The position numbers and the translations under genes were made by a program. This document shows, piece by piece, positions 14,608 through 19,109 of a stretch of DNA of 19,109 nt. The stretch lies in assembly GCA_020438665.1 (NCBI GenBank), contig JAGQUE010000098.1, forward strand, positions 1-19,109, in the 5' to 3' direction. This DNA comes from Nocardioidaceae bacterium (GTDB lineage Bacteria; Actinomycetota; Actinomycetes; Propionibacteriales; Nocardioidaceae). The notes below the pieces were generated by a model, which searched no databases, was not told where the DNA came from, and was given only the letters and a program-made list of their open reading frames with translations. Position 1 is the stretch's first letter. Each line of letters begins with the position of its first letter.

Positions 14608-15741
14608 TCACCCTAGTGAACGGCGCAGGCGGCCGAGCACGCGCCTGCTGAGAGGTGCCGCGTCGTCGACGGGGTCGGTCGCGGGCTCCTTGGCACGCCG
14701 TTCGGCCCGGTCGACGAGGAGGTCGGCGATCGCCTGGGCGGCTGCGTCGAGCTCATCGCGCTTGGCCACCCGGTCGGGCGGCACCACCCCGGGCACCCCG
14801 GGCACGGGGATCAGCTCGGCGAGGTCGCCATAGACCTGGTAGCCCCGCTCGACGACGTCCTTGTTGACGGCCTCGGCCACTCCCCTCAGGGCCTCGACGA
14901 GAGCCGCGGGGGTGGCCGGCTTGGGTGCCTGCTGACCGGCGAGCACCTGCTGGGCGAAGTAGGACTTGACCACCCGGCCGTAGCGCGGTTGCCGGATGCG
15001 GTGGTCGAGGGCCTGGTTGACCCGGCGCAACAACGCGACCTGGGCGGGCCCGAGGGTCTGGTTGGTCACGCCCGTCGAGGGGTCGAGCAGGGCCGCGTCG
15101 AAGCCGATCGCCTGACCGAACCGGTGCCACAGCAGGTCGGGAGCGGCTCCGCTCTGCGGTGCCACCACGATGTGGACCCGGTCGCTGGGAAGACCGGCGG
15201 CCCAGCGGTCGGTGATGCCGGTGATGTGCTGGTAGCGCCAGAACAGTGACGTCAGCTCACCACCCTCGATCTGCTTGACGACGCCTCGCTGGAACTTGCG
15301 GAACGAGATGGCCGACCCGTTCTTGACGCGTTCTTGCCACTCGGAGGTGATCTGGCGCGCCAGATCACGCACGGTGAGCACGAGGTGGGTCTCCACCCCC
15401 TCCAACCCGGCATAGGCCCGCGCGATCTGGTCGGGCGTCCCGGCGCTCAGCAGCTCGTGGCTCATCACCGTCACGCCCGGGAAGGCCCGGGCGTCTTGGC
15501 ACAGCCGGTCCCACGTGCCGGCGATGGCCTCCGGGTCATAGCCCCAGCTCGTGGCCGCGTCGCGGATCTCGATGGCGGCCACGAACATGTCCCGTGCGCG
15601 GTCCCCCGGACATCCCACACCGATCGCGCGGAGCTCGTCGCGGTTCTTCCAGAGCGCCCGCTGCAGGAACGTCGTCCCGCTCTTGGGTGCCCCGACGTGG
15701 AGCGCGACGCGGTGCGGAGCCGGGTGCCGCGGGTCGGTCAC
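14608..15741 (-). CDS. Sulfotransferase-like protein 4
   Basis: Fourth paralogue (377 aa) and the one closest to canonical PAPS enzymes. The P-loop VALHVGAPKSGTTFLQ is at 12-27. The 3'-phosphate segment RDLARQITSEWQE keeps both the Arg and the Ser eight residues later, which the other three copies lack. SHELLSAGT, LLWHRF and TLGPAQVALLRRVN are also shared. The GTG start at 15741 overlaps the phospholipase-D stop by four bases (GTGA) and has no Shine-Dalgarno, since the preceding codons encode the proline-rich tail of that protein, so translational coupling is expected. It is the best candidate in the window for an active sulfotransferase. The acceptor is unknown; a precursor of the galactan or a linked glycan is inferred from context. 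Confidence 0.8.
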   Translation of the reverse strand: MTDPRHPAPHRVALHVGAPKSGTTFLQRALWKNRDELRAIGVGCPGDRARDMFVAAIEIRDAATSWGYDPEAIAGTWDRLCQDARAFPGVTVMSHELLSAGTPDQIARAYAGLEGVETHLVLTVRDLARQITSEWQERVKNGSAISFRKFQRGVVKQIEGGELTSLFWRYQHITGITDRWAAGLPSDRVHIVVAPQSGAAPDLLWHRFGQAIGFDAALLDPSTGVTNQTLGPAQVALLRRVNQALDHRIRQPRYGRVVKSYFAQQVLAGQQAPKPATPAALVEALRGVAEAVNKDVVERGYQVYGDLAELIPVPGVPGVVPPDRVAKRDELDAAAQAIADLLVDRAERRAKEPATDPVDDAAPLSRRVLGRLRRSLG

Positions 15742-17144
15742 GGGGTGGTGGGGGGCGGCGGCGGGTAGAGGCTGTAGGGCAGCCGGCGCGAGTGGTTGCG
15801 GATCTTGACCCAGTCGGCGAGGTACTTGTTGTAGGCCGAGCGCAGGTTGATGTTGAGGCTGTTCTCGTCACCCTTGTTCAGCGAGCCGGAGACCCAGTTC
15901 TGGGTCCCGGTCCACACCTGCCACGACGAGCGGTCCTTGCCGACCGTGCCCTTGACCAGGATGAACTTCGCGTGGGTGCGGACGTTGACCTCGCCGTTGT
16001 CGTCGAAGTCCCACCGGCTGTCATAGAGGTTGATCCGATGGTTGCCGGCCGCGGCGCGCAGCCGGGCCGCGATGGCGCGCGACGGCGCCCCGTAGACGAT
16101 GTTGACGCTGCACCCCTGGCCCGCGAGCGCCAGCAGCTTGTCGGCGATGTAGTCCCCGCGGACGCCCTTCCAGTAGAACATCGACACGTTGATCTGGGTG
16201 CGACCGATGGCGCTGGTGCACTTGACCTTGTTGAGGTCCTGCAGCGTCGGGTCGTTCTTCTTCGACGCCTTGCGCATCGGGAACCAGCGGCTGGTGTAGG
16301 GGCCGTCGACGACCTCCACCTTGTTGACGGGCGCCTTGATGTCGTCGGTCATGTCGAGATGGATGGCCTTGTAGGCCTGCACGCTCTTGGGCCGGCTCTT
16401 CATGACGAACAGGTCGTTCCAGCCGAGGAGCGCGCCACCACGGTTGAGGTTCGACGAGCTGACCATGACGACGTTCTTGGCCGTGCCGGTGTGGGAGAAG
16501 ACATAGAACTTGGAGTGCATGTTGCCGCCGGGGCCGCGGCAGCTTCCGTCGCACCGCTTGACGTAGCTGCCGTCCTTGCCCCAGGTGACCTGGCTGCTGT
16601 TGGGACGCAGCACGCTGGCCCGGGCCTGCTTGAAGCTCATGGTCGCCTTCTGGGTGATCACCCGGCCGACCTTGTCGCGCACGATGTTGCCGCTGGCGTC
16701 CTTCTTGGGCAGCGGTCGCCCGCACTTGCCCGTCCGGGGCTTGGTGTCGGGCTTGCCGTCGCCGTTGCGGTCCTTGACGTTGTCGCCGTTGAGCGCCTTG
16801 ACGAGTCGGCGCTCACTGTTGTTGATGATGTCCTCGTCGAGGATCACGCGGACGGAGACGCCGCGCTTGCACGCCCCGATCAGCGCGTCGACCGAGGACC
16901 TCCGGTCGAACAGGTAGGAGGTGACAAGCACGAAGGGCTTGGGATCCTGCTTGGTAGGGCTGACGTGGCGGATCGCCGCCTCGATCGTGCGCACGATCTT
17001 GTAGCGCTCCGCGTCGGTGCCCCACGGACGTGGCGTGTTGAACGTCGCTCCTGCGGGTGGTTCGTACTTCGCGACCGCGGGGGTGGCCCCGGCGACCAGT
17101 GCGAACGACAGGATGAGACCGGTCAGTAGCGTCAGACGGCGCAC
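15738..17144 (-). CDS. Secreted phospholipase D-fold protein with two HKD-type motifs
   Basis: Exported protein (468 aa) of the PLD superfamily, whose members hydrolyse or transfer phosphodiester bonds. The signal peptide spans residues 1-26 (RRLTLLTGLILSFALVAGAT, then PAVA). The first catalytic motif is HSKFYVF (His210, Lys212) with a downstream SSSN Asn (232); the second is HAKFILV (His391, Lys393) with Asn416. Between the N-terminal strands and the first motif lies DRNGDGKPD (125-133), an EF-hand/dockerin-like calcium loop in a Lys-rich insertion. The C-terminus ends in a proline/threonine run. The GTG at 17144 was chosen because the signal peptide follows and GGGGG precedes it by 4-5 bases; the frame upstream has no signal sequence. 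First gene of a three-gene operon with two sulfotransferases. Substrate could be lipid, nucleic acid or a phosphodiester-bearing glycan. Confidence 0.87.
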   Translation of the reverse strand: MRRLTLLTGLILSFALVAGATPAVAKYEPPAGATFNTPRPWGTDAERYKIVRTIEAAIRHVSPTKQDPKPFVLVTSYLFDRRSSVDALIGACKRGVSVRVILDEDIINNSERRLVKALNGDNVKDRNGDGKPDTKPRTGKCGRPLPKKDASGNIVRDKVGRVITQKATMSFKQARASVLRPNSSQVTWGKDGSYVKRCDGSCRGPGGNMHSKFYVFSHTGTAKNVVMVSSSNLNRGGALLGWNDLFVMKSRPKSVQAYKAIHLDMTDDIKAPVNKVEVVDGPYTSRWFPMRKASKKNDPTLQDLNKVKCTSAIGRTQINVSMFYWKGVRGDYIADKLLALAGQGCSVNIVYGAPSRAIAARLRAAAGNHRINLYDSRWDFDDNGEVNVRTHAKFILVKGTVGKDRSSWQVWTGTQNWVSGSLNKGDENSLNINLRSAYNKYLADWVKIRNHSRRLPYSLYPPPPPTTP

Positions 17145-17190
17145 CAAACCCCCGAACCTCGATAGCGGACAACTCCGGATCTGCGGGCTC

Positions 17191-17196
17191 AGGATA
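17191..17196 (-). promoter_or_regulatory. Candidate -10 box of the PLD/sulfotransferase operon
   Basis: Reads TATCCT (TANNNT) on the minus strand, 46 bases upstream of the GTG, giving a leader near 40 nt. A perfect short palindrome sits just upstream, over the -35 zone. Confidence 0.4.
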
Positions 17197-17198
17197 AC

Positions 17199-17211
17199 CA
17201 CAGGACCTGTG
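17199..17211. promoter_or_regulatory. Operator-like palindrome CACAGG-A-CCTGTG
   Basis: A perfect 6-bp inverted repeat around one base, immediately upstream of the -10 box of the PLD operon and between two divergent genes. Position and symmetry suit a dimeric repressor or activator. No regulator can be named. Confidence 0.35.
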
Positions 17212-17247
17212 TTCCCCGAAGACCCCGAAGCCGACACGTGCAACGGG

Positions 17248-17253
17248 TATGCT
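17248..17253 (+). promoter_or_regulatory. Candidate -10 box of the second EEP gene
   Basis: TATGCT (TANNNT) lies 90 bases before the GTG at 17344. Transcription starting near 17260 would give a leader of about 84 nt that contains a stable hairpin. No clear -35 element. Confidence 0.4.
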
Positions 17254-17274
17254 GAGGCGACGTCACGGTCGGAC

Positions 17275-17296
17275 AGCCCGGACACGCCGTCCGGCT
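17275..17296 (+). promoter_or_regulatory. Hairpin in the leader of the second EEP gene
   Basis: CCGGAC (17278-17283) and GTCCGG (17289-17294) pair perfectly around ACGCC, extended by AG/CT beyond one bulged C. The 10-mer CCCGGACACG occurs at 17277-17286 and again at 17298-17307, 21 bases apart, so an alternative pairing downstream (GGAC/GTCC) is possible. It may affect translation or be a protein site. Confidence 0.35.
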
Positions 17297-17343
17297 GCCC
17301 GGACACGTCCTCCAACAACGACTCGGGGAAAGGTGTCGATCGC

Positions 17344-18425
17344 GTGGGCAAGCACACCGGGCGGCGGGTCGACCCCGATGCGCGCCAGGGCAAGCTGCCG
17401 TTCGTCTACGCGCTCTCGCCTCGCCTCCTCGTGGCCGCCGTCACCCTGACCGCCCTGGTCGGGGGTGGGCTCGCGATCACCCAGCACGCGATCGACAACG
17501 CGCGCGCGGTCACCGACCTCTCCGGCGCGGTCGAGCCCGGCTCCGACGACGTCGACCAGACGCAGTGGGAGAACGCCAAGGGCGTGCCCATGGCCGAGGA
17601 GGTCAAGCTCGCCGGTCCTGACAAGGTCAAGCTGCGCCACCGCCCCAAGCCGCTGGACACCCCCGCCCTGCGGGAGCGGGTCGAGACGCTCGGCCAGAAG
17701 CTCGCCAACACCGGCGAGACGGCCGGGCCGACCGAGTTCCGGATCGCCACCCTCAATGTGCTCGGCGCCTCCCACAGCGACGGTGGCAACGCCGCGAAGT
17801 ACGCCAACGGCGCCACCCGCACCCGGGCGGCGGCGGCCAAGATCAAGGCCCTCGGCATCTCGGTCATCGGACTGCAGGAATATGAGCCCGAGAACCACAG
17901 CGCGTTCGTCGGCGCGACCGGCTGGGGCGTGTTCCCGGGCATGACCATGGGCATCAAGGGTGTGCGCAACTCCATCGCCTGGAACCCCTCGGTGTGGCAG
18001 CTCGTCGAGTCCCACACCAGCACCTTCCCCTACTTCCGGGGCCAGCCCGTCCCGCTCCCCTATGTGCTGCTCGAGCACCAGGTCACCGGCCAGCGCATCT
18101 GGGTGATGTCGGTGCACAACCCCGTCAGCAACAAGCAGCGGGGCCAGAACCAGCACTGGCGTGACGTGGCGACGGCCAAGGAAGCCTCCTTGATGCGCAG
18201 CCTGCACGCCCAGACCGGCTATCCGGTCTTCCTCACCGGCGACTTCAACGAGCGCGAGGAGGCGCTCCACGGCGTCACCCGTGGCGGCGGTGTCGTGGCC
18301 GCAGGCGTCAGCGGGATCGACTGGATCTTCGGCACGTCCGACGTGTCCTTCTCCGGCTATGTCCGCGACGACAGCACCCGGGGTCGGATCTCAGACCACC
18401 CGCTGGTCTACGCGACCGCCACGCT

Positions 18426-18432
<7 letters not shown>
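17344..18432 (+). CDS. Membrane-anchored endonuclease/exonuclease/phosphatase family protein
   Basis: Second EEP-fold phosphodiesterase (362 aa), not closely alike to the one at 12262-13260. A positively charged N-terminus precedes one hydrophobic segment (about 28-49), so it is an N-in signal anchor or uncleaved signal, with the catalytic domain outside. A 75-residue linker follows, then the EEP domain from about 131: ATLNVLG with Asn138, IGLQEYE with Glu179, SVHNP with His258, TGDFNERE with Asp300 and Asn302, and SDHPLV with Asp351 and His352. The GTG at 17344 follows GGGGAAAGG by about 10 bases and is favoured because the anchor begins soon after; the open frame extends further upstream but covers the promoter and leader. 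Divergent from the PLD operon and convergent with glf. The substrate is unknown. Confidence 0.86.

Positions 18433-19109
<677 letters not shown>

Noticed and set aside
15594..17129. A 511-codon open frame on the plus strand
   Set aside because: It is antisense to the PLD-fold gene, which has two HKD motifs and a signal peptide. The translation has no domain and typical shadow composition.

Overview
The window is gene-dense, very GC-rich DNA (near 70% by eye) from an actinomycete. SD-led GTG/ATG starts, TANNNT-type -10 boxes, two apparently leaderless genes and the protein families fit a Nocardioides-like or related high-GC Gram-positive bacterium. The genus is inference. No tRNA, rRNA, CRISPR, transposase or integrase was seen, and no stretch over 300 bases lacks a gene.

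Layout. (A) 1-2094, minus: a secreted zinc amidase of the PGRP/T7-lysozyme type with FG-GAP repeats, running off the left edge. (B) 2273-5990, minus: a three-gene operon with 4-base overlaps, GlfT2-type galactofuranosyltransferase, then ABC permease, then ABC ATPase, which should build and export a galactofuranose polymer. (C) 6078-7328, plus: sulfotransferase-like protein 1. (D) 7344-9124, minus: a glycerol-1-phosphate dehydrogenase-type enzyme and a LicC-like cytidylyltransferase, overlapping. (E) 9233-12240, plus: a LicD/methyltransferase fusion, a small coiled-coil protein and sulfotransferase-like protein 2. (F) 12262-13260, minus: a secreted endonuclease/exonuclease/phosphatase (EEP) family protein. 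(G) 13430-17144, minus: an operon of a secreted phospholipase D-fold protein and sulfotransferase-like proteins 4 and 3. (H) 17344-18432, plus: a second, membrane-anchored EEP protein. (I) 18448-19109, minus: the C-terminal part of UDP-galactopyranose mutase (Glf), running off the right edge.

How it may fit together. Glf makes UDP-galactofuranose, GlfT2 polymerises it on a lipid carrier, and the ABC pair exports the product. In mycobacteria glf sits directly before glfT2 on the same strand. Here orientation and order are the same, but about 12.4 kb of accessory genes lies between them. That block encodes four diverged sulfotransferase paralogues, a possible CDP-glycerol route (G1P dehydrogenase, LicC-like, LicD-like), a methyltransferase domain and three exported phosphodiesterase-fold proteins. 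The working hypothesis is a decoration island that adds charged groups (sulfate, glycerol-phosphate type) and methyl groups to a galactan-based surface glycan. The decoration chemistry is inferred from families and position and is not shown by sequence alone.

Regulation. Tandem 9-bp-spaced (G/T)TCACA hexamers, resembling MtrA boxes, lie upstream of the amidase and of the first EEP gene. This suggests that both exported hydrolases belong to a cell-envelope regulon.
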